Shown: piece by piece, positions 43,763-52,186 of the stretch
How positions within the stretch are numbered: position 1 is the stretch's first letter
Layout: every line of letters starts with the position of its first letter
Source of the DNA: Mediterraneibacter massiliensis
Lineage (GTDB): Bacteria; Bacillota; Clostridia; Lachnospirales; Lachnospiraceae
Assembly (NCBI RefSeq): GCF_001487105.1
Contig: NZ_LN913001.1
Span: 1,728,371 to 1,792,370 of the forward strand
DNA length: 64,000 nt
Reading direction: 5' to 3'
Notes under the pieces: model-generated
Database searches by the model: none
Seen by the model: only the letters and a program-made list of their open reading frames with translations
What the model was told of the DNA's origin: nothing
Position numbers and translations under genes: made by a program

Positions 43763-44785
43763 TTATTCCTCCTCATTACATATGCATAAGAATAATCTCT
43801 CTTTATTATCTTCTATATCAGATTTCCCAGTTGTAAAAGCTTTATATTCCTCAGAAAATACCTTTACTTTTCCTTTAGCACGAAGAATTCTGAAGATATC
43901 ATCATCTGATATCCTTGCATTCGAACGATCATTCCCTTTTTTTGCCATATTATTATAAGACAGCACAATATACTTACACTTCAATTGCTTAATTAAATCA
44001 TCGAAAGCTTCTGCTGCACTTTTGGTACAATATTTACTCTTCAATGCCGTCCTATCCATTTTCTTTGCAACACCAAAGACTTCTGGCTTTTCCCATCTAG
44101 CTACATTCTCAAGCAAATGATATGCATCGCAATACTGTCTTGAATTATATGGCGGGTCGATATATACTAAATCAGCAACAATTTTACCCGCCAAATCATT
44201 CGAATCTATATTGTAACATTTATTCTTTTTATTATTCGTTGTACTCGCTTCCGGTAATAATAATTCTAAATGCATATCAAATTCTACACCTCGACGGTAC
44301 GCATCATAATGTCCGCATGTCTTCGCAATTTTGTCCATCGCATAGAGAAGTGAAGTTATCAATAATGCTCTCTCCCTCACATTTATTTCTTTGTTTGCAT
44401 ATTTCATCTCTATGTCCTCACGAATAAAACCAATTTTTGAACAATCATCATGACTGAAATATGTATTAGAAAAATTTATGGTCATATAGTTTTCTTCATT
44501 AATGACCATAGCGTTATACTCATCAATTATTTTTTCTATTTTTTTTCTACTATACTTTCGTGGTGAAAACCACGCAAGGTTAGAAATATAATTACTGTAC
44601 ATAATATCGTTGGTTATCAATTGCTTGTCTTGAAAAGCTGAAGCAACTGCACCAGTTCCCGAAAAAATATCTAGAACAATTTCAATATCTGTACACTCTG
44701 AATCCACAACTTTTTTAATAAATGGTAAAAGTTTATATTTATTTCCAAGGTATCTTCTATTATTTATATTCGTAGACTTAGCCAT
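43763..44785 (-). CDS. D12-class DNA adenine methyltransferase (first methylase)
   Basis: A 340-residue protein from ATG 44785 (MAKSTNINNRRYLGNKYKLL) behind GAGG. Motif I is VLDIFSGTGAVASAF (~38-52), and motif IV is VYIDPPYNSRQYCDAYH (DPPY, ~205). It differs clearly from the other methylase, so the pair resembles the two halves of M.FokI in which each unit modifies one strand. It overlaps the HTH controller gene by eight bases. Confidence 0.9.
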   Translation of the reverse strand: MAKSTNINNRRYLGNKYKLLPFIKKVVDSECTDIEIVLDIFSGTGAVASAFQDKQLITNDIMYSNYISNLAWFSPRKYSRKKIEKIIDEYNAMVINEENYMTINFSNTYFSHDDCSKIGFIREDIEMKYANKEINVRERALLITSLLYAMDKIAKTCGHYDAYRRGVEFDMHLELLLPEASTTNNKKNKCYNIDSNDLAGKIVADLVYIDPPYNSRQYCDAYHLLENVARWEKPEVFGVAKKMDRTALKSKYCTKSAAEAFDDLIKQLKCKYIVLSYNNMAKKGNDRSNARISDDDIFRILRAKGKVKVFSEEYKAFTTGKSDIEDNKERLFLCICNEEE

Positions 44786-45002
44786 TTGTACTACCTCTTT
44801 CAATATTAGTATCTATCGAAAATTCAACATTGTTCTTTTTGCAGTATTCTTTAATAGTGCGTAAAGCTTTGTATGTTGGTAGCGTTTTCCCCGTTTCCCA
44901 ACGATTAACCGTTGCGAAAGAAACACCTAGTTCCTTTGAAAATGCCTCTTGACTAAGTAAACATTCTTGTCTTAAAGTTTTTATTTGCTCCGAAAAATCC
45001 AT
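44778..45002 (-). CDS. Xre-type controller of the restriction-modification operon
   Basis: A 74-residue protein: IKTLRQECLLSQEAFSKELGVSFATVNRWETGKTLPTYKAL holds the HTH across residues ~7-47. As first gene of the operon, before both methylases and the endonuclease, it probably acts as a controller that delays or limits endonuclease expression. No clear operator was seen upstream. Confidence 0.82.
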   Translation of the reverse strand: MDFSEQIKTLRQECLLSQEAFSKELGVSFATVNRWETGKTLPTYKALRTIKEYCKKNNVEFSIDTNIERGSTNG

Positions 45003-45297
45003 GTTATCACCTCAAAAATATCAATAATTAACAACTAAAAGTTATAGCAAAATTATAACATTCTTATAACATTTTTCAACAAGAAAAAGCCACATTCCCG
45101 GCAGCATTTCTACCTATGATTTGTGGCCTTATCAATAAAATTACCTATCTTAATTTGCTCCACAGGTGTATCTCCTCCTCTCTGGCCTCATTGTATAGCT
45201 TCCTTATTCTTTTCACACCCCTGTACAGTAGAATATGGTAAATTTTAACGGTTTCTACGTTTCGTAGAGTGGATATTTGCTTAAACAAAATTTTAAT
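45003..45297. other. Upstream region of the restriction operon
   Basis: AT-rich, no gene. A GCCACA/TGTGGC dyad near 45.09-45.13 kb may be a terminator remnant. Confidence 0.4.
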
Positions 45298-45549
45298 TTA
45301 TCCCTCTAAACCTCTCGCTTGTCTATCCATATCTTCAATAACAATATCTTAAATTTCTCCAAGCTGTGAGCAGTACTCTAATACTTTCCATGGCTCATTT
45401 GTGTGAAAATGAATTTTAATCAGTTCTTCATCTTCAACTGCCAATAAACAATCTCCTTTAAAATTATTTGTAAAATATTCACTTATTTTATCTTCATCAA
45501 AATTTTCGTCTTCAATTAGAAGTTGAGTATCATATCTAAATTCTAACAT
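45298..45549 (-). pseudogene. YloV/DAK2-fusion C-terminal-like protein with in-frame stop
   Basis: MLEFRYDTQLLIEDENFDED and CLLAVEDEELIKIHFHTNEPWKVLEYC are typical of short 'kinase to dihydroxyacetone kinase' proteins. After LGEI a TAA (45349-45351) replaces a codon and the frame continues DIVIEDMDRQARGLEG to a second TAA. Nonsense mutation in an otherwise normal 83-residue frame. Confidence 0.7.
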
Positions 45550-45876
45550 CTACTCTATACGCACATTTACTAAACTCATTGTAAGTCCTTTACCCGTTTC
45601 AACATTATACCATTTTCCCTTTTCAAGATTAATCGTTTCACTTGCTCCAGAGGTAATATAAGGAATAGCATAATTTACCTTAGTTTTTTATTTAATAAAA
45701 ATCACCTCTGTATCCCTCGGACTACTTACTTTTACAGTTCCTGTGATTGATTGTATTTGTTCATTGCCAGAGAGTGTAAATGTATGTGCCGATATATATC
45801 CTCTATAACTAATTCCTGCTACTAAAATTACAAAAACAACCAAAGTTCCAATAATAATCTTTGTTTTCTTTTTCAT
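45550..45876 (-). pseudogene. Small membrane-anchored or secreted protein with in-frame stop
   Basis: MKKKTKIIIGTLVVFVILVAG is an N-terminal membrane anchor. Codon 63 is TAA (45688-45690), after which the same frame continues KTKVNYAIPYITSGASETINL...MSLVNVRIE to TAG 45550. So a 108-codon protein of unknown function is interrupted by one nonsense codon. RBS GAGAGG precedes the start. Confidence 0.6.
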
Positions 45877-45953
45877 ACTAGCGCCTCTCAACTTCAACTG
45901 AAAATTTTATGATAATATTATTTCTTCTCTTATTCTTGAACAAAGCTAACTCA

Positions 45954-46665
45954 TTATGAAAAAAGTCTGTGAAGTAATTGTTCCCTGTTATTGATAAACA
46001 TTTCTGTTACCATATAGCTTTCCGTTTCTTCATATTCACATGTATGTATCGCACCATCATCAAACAACAATATCTCTGCATTCGGTATTCCGAGTAAAAT
46101 AGGGGAATGAGTGACAATAATAAACTGCGATCCCTGTCTTGCACAAGCAGCAATTTCCATCAATAATGTCAGCTGTCTCTGTGGCGATAATGCCGCTTCC
46201 GGCTCATCAAAAAAAATATAATCTGTTTGATTACAGATAATTTTGAGCAAGTGCAAGGAAACTTTCCCCATGTGATTTTTCATGGTATTTTTCCGATGGA
46301 TGTTCCCAATCTGCATATTCTTCTTTGGTTGCCACATTATAAAAACTTTCTGCTCTCAGAAAATATCCCCACTTTGCTTGACGATATCCCTTTGCAATAT
46401 GAACAGCTTCATATAATTGCAAATAGGAATCATAAGTAGAAAAAGCATAATTCTTCCTACCTCCTTCTGGATCAAACCCACTGGCAACTGCAATTGCTTC
46501 CAATAAAGTCGATTTTCCACCTCCATTTTTTTCGACAAAAAAGGGAATCAGATTATGAAATACCAGTTCATCTAATCCTTTTATCGCATCGATTCGCCGT
46601 AAATAACTGTTTTGGGGAATATTATCCCAATCTATATGTAACCCTTGTATAAATAAAGGATTCAT
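45954..46665 (-). pseudogene. AAA-type ATPase, interrupted
   Basis: First part MNPLFIQGLHIDW...FFVEKNGGGKSTLLEAIAVA has a P-loop (usual GENGSGKST is changed to EKNGGGKST). A TAA interrupts NYL-SNRLYFF, and a frameshift at a run of eight T leads to IFFDEPEAALSPQRQLTLL (Walker B and signature) and FIIVTHSPILLGIP. Complete SMC/Rad50-like small ATPase layout, but inactive as read. Confidence 0.8.
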
Positions 46666-46686
46666 CCGACTATTACTCCCTTAAGA

Positions 46687-46932
46687 TCAATGTTCATATG
46701 ACGACCGAATTTTATTCTTTTCTGATGGGATAAAAGCACTTGCCTTTTCCTCGGTGGCAAAAACCCTGCTGTCATGTACCTGAATTACACCACCAGTATC
46801 TGTAAACCATACTACATAAGAATTAGTAGCTCCTCGAACAATAGTCACTTCCTTTATAAAGCGATTGCTTTCCACACTGTATGCTTTTTGTCCCTGTGTA
46901 TATTTCACGCAAAACACCTTCTTAAAAAACAT
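46687..46932 (-). CDS. Hypothetical 81-aa protein
   Basis: No family recognised. Beta-rich (KEVTIVRGATNSYVVWFTDTGG, FATEEKASAFIP), soluble. Lies between the broken ATPase and another small gene on the same strand, five bases from the latter. Confidence 0.5.
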   Translation of the reverse strand: MFFKKVFCVKYTQGQKAYSVESNRFIKEVTIVRGATNSYVVWFTDTGGVIQVHDSRVFATEEKASAFIPSEKNKIRSSYEH

Positions 46933-46936
46933 TAAA

Positions 46937-47146
46937 TTATTGTAACTGTTGCAAATCCATCTGTGCGTTTTTCACTTTTTTCTTCAGACTTTCTATTTCT
47001 TCCAAAATTTCTCCATTTCTTTTGAAGATCATTTCATCTATTTCACTACATGTCAAAAAGCCATTTATAAAAGACTGTGGATATTGAAAAATTACTTCTT
47101 TAGCAACAAATGAGACTTTCATACGTCCATTTACACATTCTAACAC
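46937..47146 (-). CDS. Hypothetical 69-aa coiled-coil protein
   Basis: No family recognised. C-terminal coiled coil (ILEEIESLKKKVKNAQMDLQQLQ in two parts). Beginning lacks a strong RBS, so it may be a fragment. It follows the 284-aa gene by 24 bases. Confidence 0.45.
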   Translation of the reverse strand: MLECVNGRMKVSFVAKEVIFQYPQSFINGFLTCSEIDEMIFKRNGEILEEIESLKKKVKNAQMDLQQLQ

Positions 47147-47170
47147 ATTACCCTTCCCATATTTCTTATG

Positions 47171-48025
47171 TTATACCTGCTTTCCTGTAAGATCCGGTAA
47201 TGGTTTTATCTCACCTTGCGCCTGCTTTATTCTTTCTTCTGCGGTTAAAATTATATTTTGTAGATCATCCATTTTTTGTCGGTTGGATGCTCTTCTTATA
47301 CGTTCTTTTATAGATGTTTTAGAAATAGACATATTCTGGTAGAAGCCATAGGTATATGCACAATAAATAACGTCATACACTAAAATATGTAACTTATCAT
47401 CATACTCTTTTGCTTCCTTAGTCATTCTTTCGGAATGTAATTTCAGAAGTTCCTGATTGTCCTTGATTTCTTCTAATAACTCATCACACATCTTATAATA
47501 TTTTTTTAGTGAAAATGTTTTTCCACTTCCGAAATCGTCCCCATATTCTATACAGTTTGCCCACGCAGTTGCTTCTGTAGATTTAAAAATATAATTTTCT
47601 TCCGGTTTCCATAAATTCAGATAATAAATAACACTATTTCTGCTTTGCGGATATTTCCACGAGCCATTCACATATTTTTCTATCTTTGCATTAACTGTAT
47701 CTATAAATTCATCAATCCGTTCCTGTCTCTTATCCAAATCTCCACCATCTTCACAAAACAAATTGCGAAAACTCTGTCGTACAAATTCAACTTCCTTTTC
47801 CTGTTTTAAAAGTAACCTAATGCCACCTATTGGCTGAACCGTTGCATTGTCAATCAAGTTACTGATTTCCTGCATGGACTTTATAAACATTCCCTCAAAA
47901 TCCGTATCATCAAGATTCCAATTATTTTTAAATTGTGATTCAGCCCTCCATTTATATCCTTCGTCATTTCCACCATTTTCAATACTCTCATTTAATTCAT
48001 CAAATCGTGAAATGTATTGTTCCAA
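47171..48025 (-). CDS. Hypothetical protein linked to a lost DNA methyltransferase (284 aa)
   Basis: No family assigned with confidence. The likely start is TTG 48025, and the frame is open slightly further upstream to the methylase stop. Sequence is helical with a conserved-looking block SVIYYLNLWKPEENYIFKST and CIEYGDDFGSGKTFSLKKYY (~130-180). The last part is charged coiled coil. It directly follows the relic of an N6-adenine methyltransferase, so it may be the companion subunit of a decayed restriction-type system. Confidence 0.55.
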   Translation of the reverse strand: MEQYISRFDELNESIENGGNDEGYKWRAESQFKNNWNLDDTDFEGMFIKSMQEISNLIDNATVQPIGGIRLLLKQEKEVEFVRQSFRNLFCEDGGDLDKRQERIDEFIDTVNAKIEKYVNGSWKYPQSRNSVIYYLNLWKPEENYIFKSTEATAWANCIEYGDDFGSGKTFSLKKYYKMCDELLEEIKDNQELLKLHSERMTKEAKEYDDKLHILVYDVIYCAYTYGFYQNMSISKTSIKERIRRASNRQKMDDLQNIILTAEERIKQAQGEIKPLPDLTGKQV

Positions 48026-48048
48026 TATTTTATTTAAATTTTCTCGAT

Positions 48049-48240
48049 TCAGTATTTCCCCTCATATAGCTTCATCAATTCTGCAGCACAGTCGGCTTCT
48101 CTCATTTTTGTGCTAAATCCATATACAGCCATAACTGCCTTATCATTTGCAGTATGTGCTTTTCTTAACTCAGGTGGGAAAGATAAGTTTCAAGTAAAAA
48201 ATTTCCAGAACCACGGGCAAGATCTAAAAACGAAGTGATT
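48049..48240 (-). pseudogene. N6-adenine DNA methyltransferase, collapsed
   Basis: The motif I segment SFLDLARGSGNFLLET (family: DPACGSGNFL.ET) is followed within a few bases by the family's C-terminal tail PPELRKAHTANDKAVMAVYGF and ELMKLYEGKY with natural stop. Several hundred codons, including the NPPY motif, are missing. Deletion remnant. Confidence 0.7.
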
Positions 48241-48360
48241 ACACACAATTTTCTATATTTTCAACTCTAAAACCTTCATTCGTAGCAATACCGTAGTATC
48301 GTGCCTTTTTATATGCCTTGATTTGCCCCAATACCGCCCAATGTTGCGGAAATATGCAAC

Positions 48361-48405
48361 CTACACGTTTATCCTGCCGTGGCAAATAAATAATCCTCTA
48401 ATCAT
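48361..48405 (-). pseudogene. 5' end of LMW protein tyrosine phosphatase gene, cut by island insertion
   Basis: Reads MIRGLFICHG, then RINV and stop. The first ten residues are the LMW-PTP N-terminus up to the active-site Cys; the rest of the C-x5-R loop is replaced by island DNA. It lies 170 bases after the DAHP synthase gene on the same strand, so this is the likely original chromosomal start of the gene. Confidence 0.6.
48374..48387. other. Attachment-site core at the chromosomal end of the older island
   Basis: ATTTGCCACGGCAG on the minus strand, identical to 27775-27788. Right of it lies chromosomal DNA, left of it AT-rich island DNA. Confidence 0.65.
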
Positions 48406-48572
48406 CTATGTGTTTCTTCTTATTCGCGGCATATCATATGACCGTACGCTCTTTCTGGTAAATCCACTCTGCTCTTGAAGCCATAAGTATAAAATCCTCT
48501 CCAAACACTTGAATCAGTAAATATCTCAACCTCGCTTCTATGGTCAGTAAATTTCTTGCTATAACTCCATCC

Positions 48573-49604
48573 TTACACCTTCTCCGCCATCATGTACAGC
48601 ATTTCTTCTGTCTCTTTCCATCCCAGGCAGGGATCAGTGATGGATTTTCCATAGATATGATCCTCGCCAATATCCTGTCTTCCTTCTACGAGATAACTCT
48701 CTACCATGACACCTTTCACTAATTTCTTCAGTTCAGGATTATAGCTGCGGCTATGAAGGACCTCGCTTATGATTCTTGGCTGCTCTTGGAACTGTTTGCC
48801 TGAATTAGAATGATTTGTATCGATGATAACAGCTGGATTTTTCAGTTCTTGCTTCAGATACATTTCTTTCAGCCGCACTAAATCTTCATAATGGTAGTTG
48901 GGAATATTTTTTCCATATTTATCTACGCCGCCTCTTAGGATCGTATGCGCCAAAGGATTCCCAGATGTATTTACATCACAGCCCCGGTAGATAAAGCGGT
49001 GCGGATGCTGAGCGGCGATTACAGAATTCAACATAACAGACAAATCTCCGCTGGTAGGATTTTTCATTCCTACGGGGATATCCATTCCGCTGGCAGTAAG
49101 CCGGTGCTGCTGATTTTCTACCGAGCGTGCTCCAATCGCTTCATACGACAGTACATCGTCTAAGTAGCTTCTGTTCTCCGGATACAGCATTTCATCCGCA
49201 GAAGAAAGTCCGGTTTCTCTAAGCACGCGGATATGCAGTTTTCGGATAGCTATGATGCCGGCAAGCAGATCCGGCGCCTTATCCGGATCAGGCTGATGCA
49301 GCATTCCCTTATATCCCTCCCCGGTAGTCCGTGGCTTGTTTGTATACACTCTCGGTATGATCAATAATTTGTCGGATACCTTATCCGATACGTTTTTCAA
49401 ACGCTCTGTATATTCACACACAGAATCTTCATTATCTGCGGAACAAGGGCCGATGATCACAAGGAAACGATCTGACTCTCCTGTGAAGACCTTCTGTATC
49501 TCCTTGTCTCTTTCTTCCTTTCTTTTTCGCAGTTCTTCCGGCAGCGGATATTCTTTTTTTAATGTATCCGGCAGCGGCAGTTCATGGTTTAATTGTATAG
49601 ACAT
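48573..49604 (-). CDS. aroF: 3-deoxy-7-phosphoheptulonate (DAHP) synthase, class I
   Basis: A 343-residue protein catalysing phosphoenolpyruvate + erythrose 4-phosphate to DAHP, the first step of the shikimate pathway. Visible: FLVIIGPCSADNEDS (~47-61), PRVYTNKPRTTGEGYKG (~85-101), GARSVENQQHR (~150), GMKNPTSGD (~170), IDTNHSNSGKQ (~265) and ESYLVEGRQD (~302), all conserved in the AroF/G/H type. RBS AAGGAGAGG precedes the start, which overlaps the P-type ATPase stop by 16 bases. The symbol stands for the AroF/G/H group; feedback specificity cannot be told. Confidence 0.93.
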   Translation of the reverse strand: MSIQLNHELPLPDTLKKEYPLPEELRKRKEERDKEIQKVFTGESDRFLVIIGPCSADNEDSVCEYTERLKNVSDKVSDKLLIIPRVYTNKPRTTGEGYKGMLHQPDPDKAPDLLAGIIAIRKLHIRVLRETGLSSADEMLYPENRSYLDDVLSYEAIGARSVENQQHRLTASGMDIPVGMKNPTSGDLSVMLNSVIAAQHPHRFIYRGCDVNTSGNPLAHTILRGGVDKYGKNIPNYHYEDLVRLKEMYLKQELKNPAVIIDTNHSNSGKQFQEQPRIISEVLHSRSYNPELKKLVKGVMVESYLVEGRQDIGEDHIYGKSITDPCLGWKETEEMLYMMAEKV

Positions 49605-52030
49605 TCTTCTTCCTCTCCTTTTCTGCGCAGTCTTAAATAATAAATCCTAAGTTTTTCTATCAATCTTGTCAAATAACGTAAAACCGGCTCCGTAGCAATT
49701 GCGAATACGACAAACAACATAACGCATTTTGTCGACATCCCCGTGATCGCAAATAAATCATTGAGATAAAAACTACAGAATAAAAGCCCTGCTATAGATC
49801 CTGCAAAAATAGCGACACGCAGTTTGTTCATCGGCGCACTGATCGTATACAGGATCATAAAACCGACAATTGCAAGAAGCATGGTCGCCGCGGTAGAAAT
49901 ATCGGTCGTATTCACGCCAAAGGTCTCACCAAAGATGACCAGCGCACCCACCGCAAGTGCATCTGTAAGCGCCGCCGGCAGTGCTTTCAAAAAGACATTC
50001 GTCAAAAATTTTCCTTTTATGATATTTTTGTTTGGTTCCAGCGCCAGGAAAAATGCCGGGATCCCAATCGTAAATGTACTGATCAAGGAAACCTGTGATG
50101 GTTCCAGTGGATAGGTAAACATAAATACAACCGATAAGAGGCTTAACAAAAAGGAAAAAATATTCTTTACCAGGAATAAACTAGCAGAGCGCTGGATATT
50201 ATTTACCACTCTTCGCCCCTCTAAAACGACTTGCGGCATACAGGAAAAATCAGATTCCAGCAAAACTAACTGGGATGCCTGCGCTGCCGCCTCGCTTCCA
50301 GATGCCATTGCAATACTGCAGTCTGCATCTTTAAGCGCAAGGACATCATTTACTCCATCCCCTGTCATTGCAACAGTACGCCCCGCTTCTTTTAACACCT
50401 GTACAAACTGCCGCTTCTGGTTCGGTGTCACTCTTCCAAATACCGTATTATGCAGGACAGCCTCTTTCAGCTGTTCCGGCGTTTTCAGAGAAGAAGCGTC
50501 TATAAACTGTTCTGCCCCGACGATCCCTGCCTGTTTTGCGACTTCCGAAACGGTCACCGGATTGTCGCCGGAGATCACCTTGATCTCTACTCCCTGCTCC
50601 GCAAAATATCGGAAGGTCTCCTGTGCAGCTTCCCGGATCGGATTAGCGAGCAAAAGATATGCCAGCGGTACGATGCCGTGATGGAGCGCTTTCCCGTCTA
50701 TCTCTTCATCATAACTTCCAAAGACAAGTACTCTGGCTCCTTTCGAAGCATAACTTAGTATCTTCTCTTCATATTCCGGATACTTTTCTCTTAACACAAA
50801 TTCCGGAGCGCCAAGTACATAAGCGCCTTCCCGAAAAGTCACACTGCTATATTTTGTAGCAGAAGAAAAGCCCGTTTTCGATACAACTTCTCTGCCCGAA
50901 GCCGCCGGAAAATATGCCTTCACTGCTTCCATCGTGATATTATCGCTGCTCATCGCTGCCGCAAAATCTCCTATCAGCAATGAAAGTCCGCCGTCTTCTT
51001 TTTCTTCATATTCTTCAGCAGGTATCATTTCCTGTACCTTCATCGTATTTTCTGTGATAGTACCCGTCTTATCCACACAGAGGACATTGACTCTTGCAAG
51101 CGTTTCTATACATTTCATATCATGCAGGAGCACTTTTTTCTGTGCAAGACGGATAGAACTTACCGCAAGCGCCACGCTGGCGAGTAAGTATAATCCTTCC
51201 GGAATCATCCCAATGATCGCGGCGATCATAGAAGTCACACTGGAACGAAAACCTTCTCCCTGCAGAAAAAATGCCTGTCCAAACAATACCAGGCCAATTG
51301 GGATAATGGCGATTCCGACACATTTTACCAACTTATCAAGGGAACGGATCATCTCAGATTGTTCGCCTTCCTGCATCTCTTTTGCCTGTATCGTCAGCTT
51401 TGAAATATACGAATCTGCCCCTACTTTTTCCAAGCGGGCATGGCACTGTCCGGAAACGATAAAACTGCCGGACATTAATGTATCGCCTCTTCTTTTTGTA
51501 ATCTCATCGGATTCCCCTGTCAGAAGCGACTCATTCACCTGCACCTCTCCGGCGCATACTTCTGCGTCCGCACACACCTGATTGCCGGCACGAAAAATAA
51601 CAATATCGTCCAGTACCAATTCTTCAGCATCAATCGTCCATGTTTTCCCATCTCTGACCACAAGAGCATGAGGCGCATTTAACATTGTCATCTTATCCAG
51701 AACTTTCTTCGCCCGTATCTCCTGTATGATACCGATCAGTGTGTTGGAAATGATGACCGGCAAAAAGGTCAGATCCCTAAAAGACCCTACAATACATAAA
51801 AGCACTGCCAGAATCGTAAAAATCAAGTTAAAATAGGTAAATGTATTTTCATGAATGATTTCTTTTGTCGTTTTAGACGGCGGATCGACTGCTTTGTTTG
51901 TCCAGCCGTGCAGCCTGTGTTCCTGTACTTGCGCGCTTGTAAGTCCCACTCTATATTCTGGAGAGTAACGGGTTGTCGGGATCCTTCTGTCCTTTTTTTC
52001 TTCTTCCTTTATCTTCTGTTTTTTGCTCAT
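49589..52030 (-). CDS. CtpE-like cation-translocating P-type ATPase
   Basis: An 813-residue protein. Phosphorylation motif CVDKTGTIT (~315), actuator loop LLTGESDEIT (~175), hinge MTGDGVNDVLALKDAD (~580) and membrane motif IPEGLYLLASVAL (~280). There are about ten membrane helices, no heavy-metal-binding N-terminal domain and no CPx motif. The PEGLYLL pattern and overall order resemble mycobacterial CtpE, a Ca2+ importer, and other single-copy Firmicute homologues of unproven ion. The N-terminus is Lys/Glu-rich. Confidence 0.88.
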   Translation of the reverse strand: MSKKQKIKEEEKKDRRIPTTRYSPEYRVGLTSAQVQEHRLHGWTNKAVDPPSKTTKEIIHENTFTYFNLIFTILAVLLCIVGSFRDLTFLPVIISNTLIGIIQEIRAKKVLDKMTMLNAPHALVVRDGKTWTIDAEELVLDDIVIFRAGNQVCADAEVCAGEVQVNESLLTGESDEITKRRGDTLMSGSFIVSGQCHARLEKVGADSYISKLTIQAKEMQEGEQSEMIRSLDKLVKCVGIAIIPIGLVLFGQAFFLQGEGFRSSVTSMIAAIIGMIPEGLYLLASVALAVSSIRLAQKKVLLHDMKCIETLARVNVLCVDKTGTITENTMKVQEMIPAEEYEEKEDGGLSLLIGDFAAAMSSDNITMEAVKAYFPAASGREVVSKTGFSSATKYSSVTFREGAYVLGAPEFVLREKYPEYEEKILSYASKGARVLVFGSYDEEIDGKALHHGIVPLAYLLLANPIREAAQETFRYFAEQGVEIKVISGDNPVTVSEVAKQAGIVGAEQFIDASSLKTPEQLKEAVLHNTVFGRVTPNQKRQFVQVLKEAGRTVAMTGDGVNDVLALKDADCSIAMASGSEAAAQASQLVLLESDFSCMPQVVLEGRRVVNNIQRSASLFLVKNIFSFLLSLLSVVFMFTYPLEPSQVSLISTFTIGIPAFFLALEPNKNIIKGKFLTNVFLKALPAALTDALAVGALVIFGETFGVNTTDISTAATMLLAIVGFMILYTISAPMNKLRVAIFAGSIAGLLFCSFYLNDLFAITGMSTKCVMLFVVFAIATEPVLRYLTRLIEKLRIYYLRLRRKGEEEECLYN

Positions 52031-52105
52031 GTATAATTTCCCTTCTTTCCGAAGTATTCTGCCGTTTTTATTTCTATTTCCTTGTTATTCTAACACAATA
52101 ACTCC

Positions 52106-52134
52106 TTGTTTTCTATGGCCTTTTCCCTTATAAT
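52106..52134 (+). promoter_or_regulatory. Sigma-A-type promoter of murT-gatD
   Basis: TTGTTT (52106-52111) and TATAAT (52129-52134) are 17 bases apart, 52 bases upstream of the murT ATG. Confidence 0.6.
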
Positions 52135-52186
52135 AATACAGGTATTTAATAAAATACAAGTATAGATAAAAAGTTGGGTTATAAGT

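Larger units (their letters stand above)
48241..48572. other. Right boundary of the older island and chromosomal leader of aroF downstream region
   Basis: Holds the 5' fragment of a phosphatase gene and the att core (separate entries). An open frame GCIFPQHWAVLGQIKAYKKAR...ENCV at 48242-48400 and a stretch WRGFYTYGFKSRVDLPERAY at 48.43-48.54 look protein-like but have no supported start; both are treated as unassigned relics. Confidence 0.4.

Noticed and set aside
27775..48387. 14-base match between the two island ends as chance
   Set aside because: Both copies encode the same LMW-PTP N-terminus in the same frame and both lie at composition breaks, next to an integrase remnant or the chromosome; chance is unlikely.
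48242..48400. Open minus-strand frame PRQDKRVGCIFPQHWAVLG... across the att core
   Set aside because: No start codon with an RBS; it crosses the island boundary, and the phosphatase frame explains the core sequence better.
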